Below, piece after piece: positions 43,647 to 51,189 of a stretch of DNA of 64,000 bases. Both the position numbers and the translations under genes were made by a program. Each line of letters starts with the position of its first letter. Position 1 is the first letter of the stretch. The notes under the pieces are model-generated. The model saw only the letters and a program-made list of their open reading frames with translations, searched no databases and was not told where the DNA came from. Source of the DNA: DASPSM01 sp036008465 (GTDB lineage: Bacteria > Planctomycetota > Planctomycetia > Planctomycetales > Planctomycetaceae); assembly GCA_036008465.1 (NCBI GenBank), contig DASYNP010000131.1, positions 13,328 through 77,327 of the forward strand, in the 5' to 3' direction.

Positions 43647-43719
43647 ACGCTCGGCGTTGAACAAGCACCGGAGGCGGAAGAACACCGTGACGGATCATTC
43701 GCCTCGAGGCCGCTGTGAC

Positions 43720-44982
43720 TTAGAAGTTGTCCGGCGCCGGCTTGTGTCCTCTGTAGGAGCACAGCCGCTGAAACACGGCGGCGCCGATGTTCTCGCTGAT
43801 CATCCGCGCCGAGCCGTCGCACATCGCGACTCCGCCCGTGCCGGGATGAAAGCTGTACATCGCATTCACGCCGTTCTCGTTGGTGCAATTGAAGAAGCAG
43901 GTTGGGTTGGTGCCGCCCGAACGCCCGGTTCCGGTGAAGTTGCTGCCGGTGATGGTGTGGATCCCGTTATTCCAGCACGCCCAGCAACCACCAGGGTTGG
44001 TGTCCCAGTAGCCAATCCCGCAGGCGCAGAGCCACCACGGGCTTTCTTGGGTCTTCGACATCGCGGTCTTCACGCCCCGGATCCAGAGATCGGGCTTGCC
44101 GGCGTTTTCCACGCAGAGGATGGTGGTTGAGGTCCCGTCGACAACTTGGTCGATACTCACGCCGGGGTTCGTGTAGTGTCCGGGGCCTCGAAAGCAGAAC
44201 AGGACCCCGCACGTGCACAGGCAACGCGTGGCCGGGGTATTGATCGTGCAGCAAACGTATGTCTGCAGGCAGTGTTTGAATCGGCCAAACGTCTGGTAAT
44301 CCGAGGCGCCCGACAGCCGAAAAATATCTTGATAACAAGGACCAGGATGGCAGCAGGGGATCGCGCCGCAGCAATTTCCGAACATGTAGTTGTGTTCGCG
44401 AAACGGGTTCTGGATTCGCGGAGACGATGGGCAGACGTACGTCGGGATCACCTGGGCCACCGGTCGTTTCCCGGCACAGGGGTCAAAAGCGCACTGTTGG
44501 GGGTTAATCGTGTTCGTCTGGCAATCGCCGGAGTTGTGATAGGTCCAGACTGCCTTGTAGCCACCGTCCTTGCAGCCGCACACTTTCCAGGGGGAGTAAA
44601 GGGGCGCGTTCTCGCAGAGCTTGTTCCAGACAGTGTTCCCCTCGGCGAACGGCAACAGGAATTCGAGCCACACATGCCAGTTGAAGCAGTTCGCAGGGCC
44701 GTGATATCCGCAGCACCAATTGCAAACGCATGTCCCGTAGGGACAGCCGCCACAAGGCGCGCCCTGGGTCACGATCATGTACGGGGGCGTGAAGAGGTTA
44801 TGGATGTCGTGGTAGTTGTGCTCGGCCAGGGCGATCTGTTTCAAGTTGTTGCGGCATTGCAGCCGCCGGGCGGCCTCCCGCGCCGCCTGCACCGCCGGCA
44901 ACAAGAGCGCGATCAAGACCGCAATGATCGCGATCACGACCAGTAGCTCGATGAGCGTGAAACCCTTCCGCCTCGTCGTCAT
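43720..44982 (-). CDS. DUF1559 prepilin-type protein, extremely cysteine-rich
   Basis: 420 residues. The N-terminus is a type IV prepilin/pseudopilin signal (RRKGFTLIELLVVIAIIAVL, cleavage after Gly7 before Phe), followed by PAVQAAREAARRLQCRNNLKQIALAEHNYHD and the C-terminal HPGTGGVAMCDGSARMI motif, both diagnostic of DUF1559. These proteins are numerous in planctomycetes and probably form pseudopilus-like or surface structures. Unusually, I count 36 Cys, mostly as CxC, CC and CxxC pairs in the middle, which suggests a disulfide-stabilised extracytoplasmic protein. It is followed by a lipoprotein gene. Confidence 0.93.
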   Translation of the reverse strand: MTTRRKGFTLIELLVVIAIIAVLIALLLPAVQAAREAARRLQCRNNLKQIALAEHNYHDIHNLFTPPYMIVTQGAPCGGCPYGTCVCNWCCGYHGPANCFNWHVWLEFLLPFAEGNTVWNKLCENAPLYSPWKVCGCKDGGYKAVWTYHNSGDCQTNTINPQQCAFDPCAGKRPVAQVIPTYVCPSSPRIQNPFREHNYMFGNCCGAIPCCHPGPCYQDIFRLSGASDYQTFGRFKHCLQTYVCCTINTPATRCLCTCGVLFCFRGPGHYTNPGVSIDQVVDGTSTTILCVENAGKPDLWIRGVKTAMSKTQESPWWLCACGIGYWDTNPGGCWACWNNGIHTITGSNFTGTGRSGGTNPTCFFNCTNENGVNAMYSFHPGTGGVAMCDGSARMISENIGAAVFQRLCSYRGHKPAPDNF

Positions 44983-45611
44983 GGTTCGTCCTTTTCAAAA
45001 GGGAGAACTGATCCAAGAAGCGCGAACTGGGAAAAAAAGCGATGATGGCCCGGGGTCTGTCGAGGGGGCGCGGCATCCACACCTCTGCAGCTGCGAAAAT
45101 TTCTGCATCGCTGTTTTCTCCCGACACTGGACAAAAGAACGAGGGAGAAAGCAAACGCGGACGATGAGAAACGTGCAAGAATCCCCGGAATTCGCACGAA
45201 CTTCACACGATCGATAGACGTTCTGAACGGATCGCAGCCGCGCTGTGAACAAGTGCGCGCCCTTCGACATTCGCAGAAATAACAAAACATTGATGGTACG
45301 CGGGCGGAGCGCTCTCCGGTTTCGTAGAGTGAGAGAGGGCACTTGGCTCAGAGGTTGAGCTGATTGCGGGACGCAGACCAGACGCGTCTACCGTAGTAGA
45401 AGTAAGTCAGCGATAGCCCGCGAGAATCTTGACGTTTGGCTCTCTTCCCGCACAGCCAGGTCACAACTGCGGAGCAAGTCGCCAATTCGGAGAGCAACTG
45501 AGCGCCGGGTTCGGTCGACTCAACGATCAAGCCACGCAGGGAGTTCTCGTGGGGAGCAGAAATCGATCCCCCATTTCAAGAACCGCTCACGAACTAAGCC
45601 CTTTGTTGCGA
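44983..45611. other. Long intergenic region upstream of the DUF1559 gene
   Basis: About 630 bases. Open frames here are short and not protein-like. It must contain the DUF1559 promoter, but I find no clear boxes. No RNA gene recognised. The right end is repeat copy 2. Confidence 0.35.
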
Positions 45612-45678
45612 GCTAGCCGCGTCGCGTTTTTAGCGGCCCTCACGCAGCTAGCCTGCGAGAGCCGCCTGCGGCGGGCTA
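45612..45678 (-). repeat. Gene-end repeat, copy 2
   Basis: Reads from the TAG stop of the LRR gene on the minus strand (TAGCCCGCCGCAGGCGG to CGCGGCTAGC). Homologous to 42846-42911; in both cases the repeat provides the stop codon of the gene it follows. An inner inverted pair (GCTAGCTGCGT / ACGCGGCTAGC, one mismatch) can fold into a second hairpin. Confidence 0.75.
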
Positions 45679-46812
45679 CTTCGATTTGGGCGCTTTGGCG
45701 TCGGCCGCTTTGACGTCGGAGATCTGCTTGGAAAGCTCTCGGGCCTTTTGACCGGCCTCTTCGGCTTTCTTGGTCGCTTCGTCGGCCGCCTTTTTGGCTT
45801 CCTTGGCCTTTTCGGCCTGGGCCTCGGCCTGCTTCTTCGCCTCTTCGGCAGCCTGGCGGGCAGTCTCGGCGGCTTTGGCGGCCTTAGCCGCTTGCTTCTT
45901 CATGTCGAATTCCTCGACCTGCGCGACTGCGTCGGTGACTGCCTTTTCGGCTTCCTCGACTTTTTTCTTGGCGGCTCCCATCGCCTTCTTGGCGTCGGCC
46001 GCTCTTTTGGCCGCCACCTCGTTTGCCGACTTCTTCGCGTCGACGATCTTTTGCACCGCTTTGAGGATCGCTGTCACGTCGGCAAGTTCAGCCTTCGCCG
46101 CCATTGCGGCGGCCGCGGCGGTTTCGGCCGCTTTCTCGAGGTCGGGCAACTTCGCCGCGGCACTTTGAGCCGACTTCTTGGTCTCGGCGACGAGCAGCTG
46201 CGCGTCCTCGACGGCGCGGCGACGTTCGAGCGCGGCCCGGCGCAGGTCGAGTTCCGGATCGGGCACGATTTCGATGCCGGCGATCGCCCCTTTCAGCTTA
46301 TTGATCTCGTCCTGCGATGCCTTGGTCTCCCAGACAAACAGCTTCTTGAGCTTTTTCAGCCCGGCCAGCTGCTCGAGGCCCGCGTCGGTGACGCCCGTCG
46401 CATAGAGATTCAGATATTCGAGATTGGTCAGCCCTTTAAGATGAGCCAGACCGGCGTCGGTGATCTTCGTCCGCTCGAGATGCAGGCGCACCAGCGACGT
46501 CAGCTTGCCGACCGTTTGCAGTCCGGCGTCGGTCACGTCGGTGCCGCGCAGATTCAGGTGCACGACGTCTTTCAGGTCGGCGAGCGGCTTGAGTTGCTCG
46601 TCGGTCACTTTGCCGCCGCTGAGGTGATACGAGACCTCCAGCCGCGGATCGTTCTGCGCGAGCTCCATCACTTGCCCGCCCAACTCCTTGATCTTCGCGA
46701 TCGCCTTGACTTCAGCGGGGGAGCGCTTGGGCGTTTTGTCGTCGTCGGCCTTCGCCGCTACGCAGGCTGCCACGATCATCAGTCCGGTCGCCAGAACAAA
46801 AGCGCGTCGCAT
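45676..46812 (-). CDS. Exported LRR protein with long Ala/Lys/Glu coiled coil
   Basis: 378 residues from the ATG at 46812, chosen because GGGGGA lies nine bases upstream. Signal peptide (VLATGLMIVAACVAAKA). Residues about 50-180 are leucine-rich repeats (LNLRGTDVTDAGLQTVGKL, LHLERTKITDAGLAHLKGL). The C-terminal half (about 190-370) is a highly repetitive Ala/Lys/Glu helix of coiled-coil type (AETARQAAEEAKKQAEAQAE). It may be a periplasmic or surface-attached spacer with a recognition head. Function unknown. Confidence 0.8.
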   Translation of the reverse strand: MRRAFVLATGLMIVAACVAAKADDDKTPKRSPAEVKAIAKIKELGGQVMELAQNDPRLEVSYHLSGGKVTDEQLKPLADLKDVVHLNLRGTDVTDAGLQTVGKLTSLVRLHLERTKITDAGLAHLKGLTNLEYLNLYATGVTDAGLEQLAGLKKLKKLFVWETKASQDEINKLKGAIAGIEIVPDPELDLRRAALERRRAVEDAQLLVAETKKSAQSAAAKLPDLEKAAETAAAAAMAAKAELADVTAILKAVQKIVDAKKSANEVAAKRAADAKKAMGAAKKKVEEAEKAVTDAVAQVEEFDMKKQAAKAAKAAETARQAAEEAKKQAEAQAEKAKEAKKAADEATKKAEEAGQKARELSKQISDVKAADAKAPKSK

Positions 46813-47114
46813 GACCAACATTCCCCCGACCTGGTTTCTCTCTTTAAGAACGCCAGAATTCGCCCGCATTGGGATGCACGGCTAAATTTGCGGCTTTTCC
46901 CCCGCTCCACCAGTCTAACACGCCGTTTGACCCGAGTGCAGCGATCCGACCTCTTCCCGAAAGGTTGGCCTGAGCGGGGCGCGGATTGCCGCGGGGACCA
47001 CCCGTGATTCGGCCGCGCCAAAGCTCCCCTCGCCCCAAATAGGCAAATTCACTACCGTACCCGCCCGCCGTCGAGCGACGCGCCGGCCTATTGGTCTGCC
47101 TATCGCAAAAGGTG

Positions 47115-47196
47115 GGGTGGCTGGGGTCGAACCGTCTTCGGTTCGCCCCAGAGAGAGAAGCACTGGGGGCGGCGAAGACGCCGACCCCAGCCACCC
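47115..47196. repeat. Second-type palindromic element
   Basis: The 15-bp outer arms GGGTGGCTGGGGTCG (47115-47129) and CGACCCCAGCCACCC (47182-47196) are perfectly complementary. Inside are the hairpins GAACCG-TCTT-CGGTTC, GCCCCAG/CTGGGGGC and GGCG-AAGA-CGCC. The build is like the REP-like elements but the sequence is different. It lies in the 46813-47286 gap upstream of mlaE; no gene seen there. Confidence 0.75.
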
Positions 47197-47286
47197 TAAG
47201 CCCGACATTTTTGAGTAGGCGCAACCGTATTGTGCGATTCGGCCGCGGCGCGACGCATTCGACTGGACGGGGCAGGGGGGGCTTGC

Positions 47287-48123
47287 ATGGCGAGCGAATC
47301 GCGGGCTCGGCATTTCGACACGCCGTTTCACATCTTGGGGCGGTGGGTCCTGGGCTTTGTGACGACGGTCGGCGACCTGTCGCTGTTCACCGCGCGGATG
47401 CTGCGGTGGATGGTGATGCGGCTACCCAAGCGGGCCGTCTTGCTGCAGTCGTTTTATCAGATCGGCGTCTTGAGCGTTCCGGTCGTGGTGACCACCGGCG
47501 CCTTCATCGGCCTGGTGCTTGCCGTTCAGACGTACGACCAACTGCACCTGATGCGGCTCGACACGCAGCTCGGGGCGGTGATCAACCTCTCGCTGGTGCG
47601 GGAGCTGGGCCCTGTGCTCGCCGCGACGATGCTCGCTGGCCGCGTGGGCAGCGCGATGGCGGCCGAAATCGGCACGATGCGCGTGACCGAACAAATCGAC
47701 GCCCTGCGGACTCTCGGTGCCGACCCGATCCAGTACCTGGTCGTGCCGCGGTTTCTGGGCTGCTGCCTGCTGATTCCCCTGCTGAGCGCACTGGCCGATC
47801 TCACCGGCGTGTTCAGCGGCTGGTTCATCTCGACGCAGATCTTCGAGATCAACGACTTCCACTATTGGTTGCATTCGCGGCAGACGGTCTCGGCGTACGA
47901 CGTTTACTGCGGACTGCTCAAGAGCATGTTTTTTGGAGCCGCCATCGCCATTGTCTCGTGCCATCGCGGCTTCCATTGCCACTCGGGGGCCCAGGGCGTG
48001 GGGCGAGCCGCGACGCAGGCGTTCGTGACCTCGTTCGGCGTGATTCTCGTGCTCGATTTCGTGCTGGCGATTTTCATGAACGAGTTCTATTACGTGCTGT
48101 GGCCGTCCGCCCTCGGAGGCTGA
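47287..48123 (+). CDS. mlaE: MlaE-family lipid ABC transporter permease
   Basis: 278 residues from the ATG at 47287 with a G-rich GGGGGG ribosome binding site. About five to six membrane helices. The family motifs are clear: VVTTGAFIGLVLAVQTYDQL, LVRELGPVLAATMLAGRVGSAMAAEIGTMRVTEQIDALRTLG, and MFFGAAIAIVSCHRGF. MlaE is the permease of the Mla/MCE phospholipid transporter between the inner and outer membranes. First gene of the mla operon; the ATPase gene begins two bases after its stop. Confidence 0.94.
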   Translation: MASESRARHFDTPFHILGRWVLGFVTTVGDLSLFTARMLRWMVMRLPKRAVLLQSFYQIGVLSVPVVVTTGAFIGLVLAVQTYDQLHLMRLDTQLGAVINLSLVRELGPVLAATMLAGRVGSAMAAEIGTMRVTEQIDALRTLGADPIQYLVVPRFLGCCLLIPLLSALADLTGVFSGWFISTQIFEINDFHYWLHSRQTVSAYDVYCGLLKSMFFGAAIAIVSCHRGFHCHSGAQGVGRAATQAFVTSFGVILVLDFVLAIFMNEFYYVLWPSALGG

Positions 48124-48125
48124 AG

Positions 48126-49031
48126 ATGGGAATCTTCCGATCGCGTAAGACGGCCGCGCCACCGAGAGCCGCGTCTTCGGTGATGGCACCGATGCCGGCC
48201 GGCCCGCGCCCGGCGGGACTTCCTGTGCGTGCCTCCGGGTCGCCCGCGGTGATCGAGCTGGCAAACATCACCCAACGCTTCGGCAGCCAGCTCGTGCTGC
48301 GAGACATTTCGCTGACCGTTGAAGAGGCCGAAACGCTAGTCATCATCGGGGAGAGCGGTTGCGGCAAGAGCGTGACCCTCAAGCTGATGATGGCCTTACT
48401 CGACGCGACAGCCGGCAATATCTTCTGGCGCGGCCGCGCCGTCGCCGGCATGCCCGAGCGGCAGCGGGCCAAGCAGCGGCTCAGCTACGGCTTTCTTTTC
48501 CAGGGCGCCGCTCTCTTCGACAGCATGAGCGTCGCGGAAAACGTCGCCTTCGGCCTGCGGCAAAACACCGACCTGTCCGAGACGAAAATTCGGGAGATCG
48601 TCCGCGATCGGCTCAAGGAAGTCGGCTTGAAAGAAGGCGTCTGCGACCGCAAACCGGCCGATCTGTCGGGCGGCATGAAGAAGCGGGTGGCCCTCGCTCG
48701 GGCGCTGGCTCTCGAGCCCGAGGTCATGTTTTACGACGAGCCGACCACGGGTCTCGACCCCGTGATGAGCGACGTCATCAACGAGCTGATCCTTCGCACA
48801 AAAGCGCGCGGCCGCGTCACGAGCATCGTCGTGACCCACGACATGCGCACTGTCGAGCGCGTGGCCGATCGGGTGATCATGCTGCGGCCCGCCGCGCTGT
48901 TGGGACCTCAGGACCCGCAAATCGTTTTCGAGGGAACCGCACGGGAACTGAGGCAATCGCCTGATCCGCGAGTCGAGCAGTTCGTCAACGGCAACGCGGG
49001 GGAACGGATCGAGGAACTCTCGCTCACGTGA
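48126..49031 (+). CDS. mlaF: MlaF-family ABC transporter ATP-binding protein
   Basis: 301 residues. An N-terminal Ala/Pro-rich extension of about 40 residues precedes the ATPase. Walker A GESGCGKS, Q-loop GFLFQGAALFDSM, signature LSGGM, Walker B EVMFYDEP and the H-loop THD are all present. The extension KKRVALARALAL and the GLDPVMSDVI region are typical of MlaF. It energises lipid transport with the MlaE permease. Confidence 0.94.
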   Translation: MGIFRSRKTAAPPRAASSVMAPMPAGPRPAGLPVRASGSPAVIELANITQRFGSQLVLRDISLTVEEAETLVIIGESGCGKSVTLKLMMALLDATAGNIFWRGRAVAGMPERQRAKQRLSYGFLFQGAALFDSMSVAENVAFGLRQNTDLSETKIREIVRDRLKEVGLKEGVCDRKPADLSGGMKKRVALARALALEPEVMFYDEPTTGLDPVMSDVINELILRTKARGRVTSIVVTHDMRTVERVADRVIMLRPAALLGPQDPQIVFEGTARELRQSPDPRVEQFVNGNAGERIEELSLT

Positions 49032-49147
49032 GATCGGGTCCGCGCTGGGGTTCTGCCCGCCGCGGCCCGATCGCCCAAGACGTGATCAATCCGAAAGAGA
49101 CTGTCAATCCGAAACAGACTGTCAATCCGAAAGAGACCATGAGATGA
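49028..49147 (+). CDS. Candidate 39-residue micro-protein between mlaF and mlaD
   Basis: GTG at 49028 overlaps the mlaF stop (GTGA), and the frame's own TGA (49145-49147) overlaps the mlaD start (ATGA). It fills the gap exactly with four-base overlaps on both sides. GAGGAA lies 11 bases upstream. The peptide starts basic (RSGPRWGSARRGP) and ends with three near-identical hexapeptides V(I)NPKET, NPKQT and NPKET from an 18-base tandem repeat. It may be a real small subunit, a leader that couples translation, or a chance frame created by the repeat. Confidence 0.4.
   Translation: MRSGPRWGSARRGPIAQDVINPKETVNPKQTVNPKETMR
49086..49139 (+). repeat. Three 18-bp tandem repeats before mlaD
   Basis: Units TCAATCCGAAAGAGACTG (49086-49103), the same with one change (49104-49121), and with its last two bases changed (49122-49139). 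The period is a multiple of three. Confidence 0.9.
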
Positions 49148-50268
49148 CCGAGCGTCAGTTGCAGTTTCGCGTGGGCCTGTTTGTGAGCCTCGCGCTGGCC
49201 TCGATCGCGGCGTTGATCTTCCAGTTCGGCGAGATCCAACGGTATCTTCGCCCGAAATATACGGTGAATATTCGCTTCAAGGCGGCCAGCGGCATCGCCG
49301 TCTCGACTCCCGTCAGGCGCAACGGGGTCCTGATCGGCAGCGTGACGGCCGTGCACTTCGACGACGAAAACGGCGGGCTGATCGTCCGCGCTTCGATCAA
49401 GGACGGCGTGCGCCTTTGGCCGGACGGCCGCGTGCGGCTCGTCAGCTCGCTGTTGGGCGACTCGGCGATCGAGTTCCTGCCGGGAAAAAGCAAGCAGGCC
49501 TTGAAGGACGGCGACACCGTGGAAGCCGAGCCGGCCGTCGACCCGCTCAACGTGGTCGCGCGGATGGAGCAAAACGTCGCCCTGCTGATCGACTCGTTCC
49601 AGCAGACCAGCCACGAATGGCAGACGGTCGGGCACAATCTCAACAGCGTGCTGCAGACAAACCAGGGCAATCTGCACACGGTCGTGGCCCGCGCAGCCGA
49701 GGCCCTGACCGAAGTCGCTCACACGATGAAAACCGTCGATCAGACGCTGCAGGACGCGAGCCGCTTGATCGGCGACCCGCAAACGCAGGAAAACCTGCGC
49801 AAGACGATGAACGCGCTTCCTGTTCTCGCTGACGAAACTCAGCGGACGGTCGCCGCCGTCCGCGTGGCCGTCCAAAAAATGGACGAAAACCTCAGCAACC
49901 TCAACGCGGTGACGGCCCCGCTGGCGAAGAACGGGGTCACGCTGGCGACGCGCATCGAGAACACGCTGGCCAACGTCGAAACGCTCAGCGAAGAGCTCAC
50001 GCAGTTTGCCAAGATGGTCAACAGCCCAGAGGGCACGATCCACAAACTGGCCGCGGACCCGCAACTGTATGTGAACCTCAATCGCTCAGCCGAATCGGCC
50101 TCGATGCTGTTACGAAATCTCGAGCCGGTGATCCGCGACCTGCGCGTCTTCAGCGACAAAGTCGCCCGCCATCCCGAGCTGATCGGAGTCAGCGGAGCGC
50201 TGCGCGGCAGTTCTGGCCTCAAGGATCCGGAAGACGCCTCAGCCCCACAGCGGACGCAGCAACGTTAA
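49144..50268 (+). CDS. mlaD: MlaD/MCE-domain lipid-binding protein
   Basis: 374 residues. A membrane anchor (about 8-27, LFVSLALASIAALIFQF), an MCE domain (about 35-120) with YTVNIRFKAASGIAVSTPVRRNGVLIGSV and VRLVSSLLGDSAIEFLPG, and a long predominantly helical C-terminal part (about 150-350) with repeated heptads. MCE proteins form hexamers that carry lipids across the periplasm; the long helix bundle suggests a needle or extended tube, as in PqiB/LetB-like members. The final 25 residues are Pro/Ser-rich. End of the mla operon. Confidence 0.93.
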   Translation: MTERQLQFRVGLFVSLALASIAALIFQFGEIQRYLRPKYTVNIRFKAASGIAVSTPVRRNGVLIGSVTAVHFDDENGGLIVRASIKDGVRLWPDGRVRLVSSLLGDSAIEFLPGKSKQALKDGDTVEAEPAVDPLNVVARMEQNVALLIDSFQQTSHEWQTVGHNLNSVLQTNQGNLHTVVARAAEALTEVAHTMKTVDQTLQDASRLIGDPQTQENLRKTMNALPVLADETQRTVAAVRVAVQKMDENLSNLNAVTAPLAKNGVTLATRIENTLANVETLSEELTQFAKMVNSPEGTIHKLAADPQLYVNLNRSAESASMLLRNLEPVIRDLRVFSDKVARHPELIGVSGALRGSSGLKDPEDASAPQRTQQR

Positions 50269-50407
50269 CAGATCGCGAGCAACGGATGAACGCGTCAACG
50301 TGGGAGCTGTTGGCGACTCACACCTTGGGAAAAGTGAACGCGGCAAGGATTCCGTCAGCAACGCATCCAACCGCTGCGGTGCCTGCGGTCGACTCAGACG
50401 GAGCCGG

Positions 50408-50908
50408 TCACTGGCCGATATGCGCCTCGGAGCGCAACGAGTCGGCTCGTTCCTGCAGCTTCTCCTGCGGCACGACTCCCTGCGGCGTCATCTGCCAACA
50501 GATTTCGTGACGGTCATTGATCTGTCGGGGCAGGAAATTGTCCGAGACGAAGTCGAGCGGCATCCACTGGTACCACGGAGAGGGAATTTTCACCAGCTCG
50601 GTCCGCGTTTCGTAACCCGGTTTCACCAGCGTGAGTTGTCGCGTTCCGTAATAAGTGAACGGAACCGCCACCGGCGTGTTCCCAACTTCCTGGCCATCGA
50701 GAATCACCTGGGCGCCGGGTGGGTCGGAGCGCACGATCAGGCGCCGATAGACGCACCCGCTCGATGAGAACACCCAGCAGCACGCCAAGCTCAGCAGGAG
50801 AGCACTTACGCCGCGCGGGGCAAGAGCAGAAGATCGGCCGGCAGCACGCGATCGGGCATCATTGCCGCGTTCCGTTTCCCAAGCCGACGGCTCTGCCGTC
50901 GTGTTCAC
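50408..50908 (-). CDS. PEGA-domain lipoprotein
   Basis: About 166 residues from a GTG at 50908. A hydrophobic stretch with Cys (LLLSLACCWVFSSSGC) is a likely lipobox, followed by a PEGA domain (LIVRSDPPGAQVILDGQEVGNTPVAVPFTYYGTRQLTLVKPGYE) and WYQWMPLDFVSDNFLPRQINDRH. The start is unsure: the frame reads on into REP-like copy C at 50875-50944, which may have displaced the original 5' end, and the in-frame GTG lies inside that element's loop. PEGA proteins are surface lipoproteins of unknown role. Convergent with the mla operon. Confidence 0.65.
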   Translation of the reverse strand: MNTTAEPSAWETERGNDARSRAAGRSSALAPRGVSALLLSLACCWVFSSSGCVYRRLIVRSDPPGAQVILDGQEVGNTPVAVPFTYYGTRQLTLVKPGYETRTELVKIPSPWYQWMPLDFVSDNFLPRQINDRHEICWQMTPQGVVPQEKLQERADSLRSEAHIGQ

Positions 50909-50944
50909 GCGCAGGAACGACGGCAGAGCCGTCGGCTTGGGAAA
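50875..50944. repeat. REP-like palindromic element, copy C
   Basis: The arms 50875-50902 and 50917-50944 are perfectly complementary over 28 bases (starting TTTCCCAAGCCGACGG), with a 14-base loop. The most regular copy in the window. It lies at the 5' end of the PEGA lipoprotein gene and upstream of the phosphatase gene. Confidence 0.92.
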
Positions 50945-51189
50945 AATGTGGCTCGCCAAACTTCCGCTCCAGGCTCGTTCATCCGACGCAGTCTCAAAGA
51001 CTTGCGCCCACGATGCGGTACGGGGGCCGGGGATTCTATTCGTCGATCCCGGGCGCTGCCAGAGCAGTCGCAGCGGGAATACCCGGCGGGCAGTCTGTGA
51101 CCGTATTCATTGCCGCTAGCGGATTTACACCACAAGAGCCGCCGAACGGCGCTTTACTTGGGAAATTACGGGCGGTTAAGATCAACCTG

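Noticed and set aside
45340..45420. A possible tRNA-like stretch upstream of the DUF1559 gene
   Set aside because: No acceptor stem or T-arm consensus could be formed.
45748..47007. A 419-codon open frame antisense to the LRR/coiled-coil gene
   Set aside because: It mirrors the Ala/Lys repeats as Gly/Leu/Phe/Arg repeats; no start signals.
49024..50064. A 346-codon open frame antisense to mlaD
   Set aside because: Shadow of the MCE gene; its C-terminal repeats are the antisense reading of the 18-bp tandem repeat.
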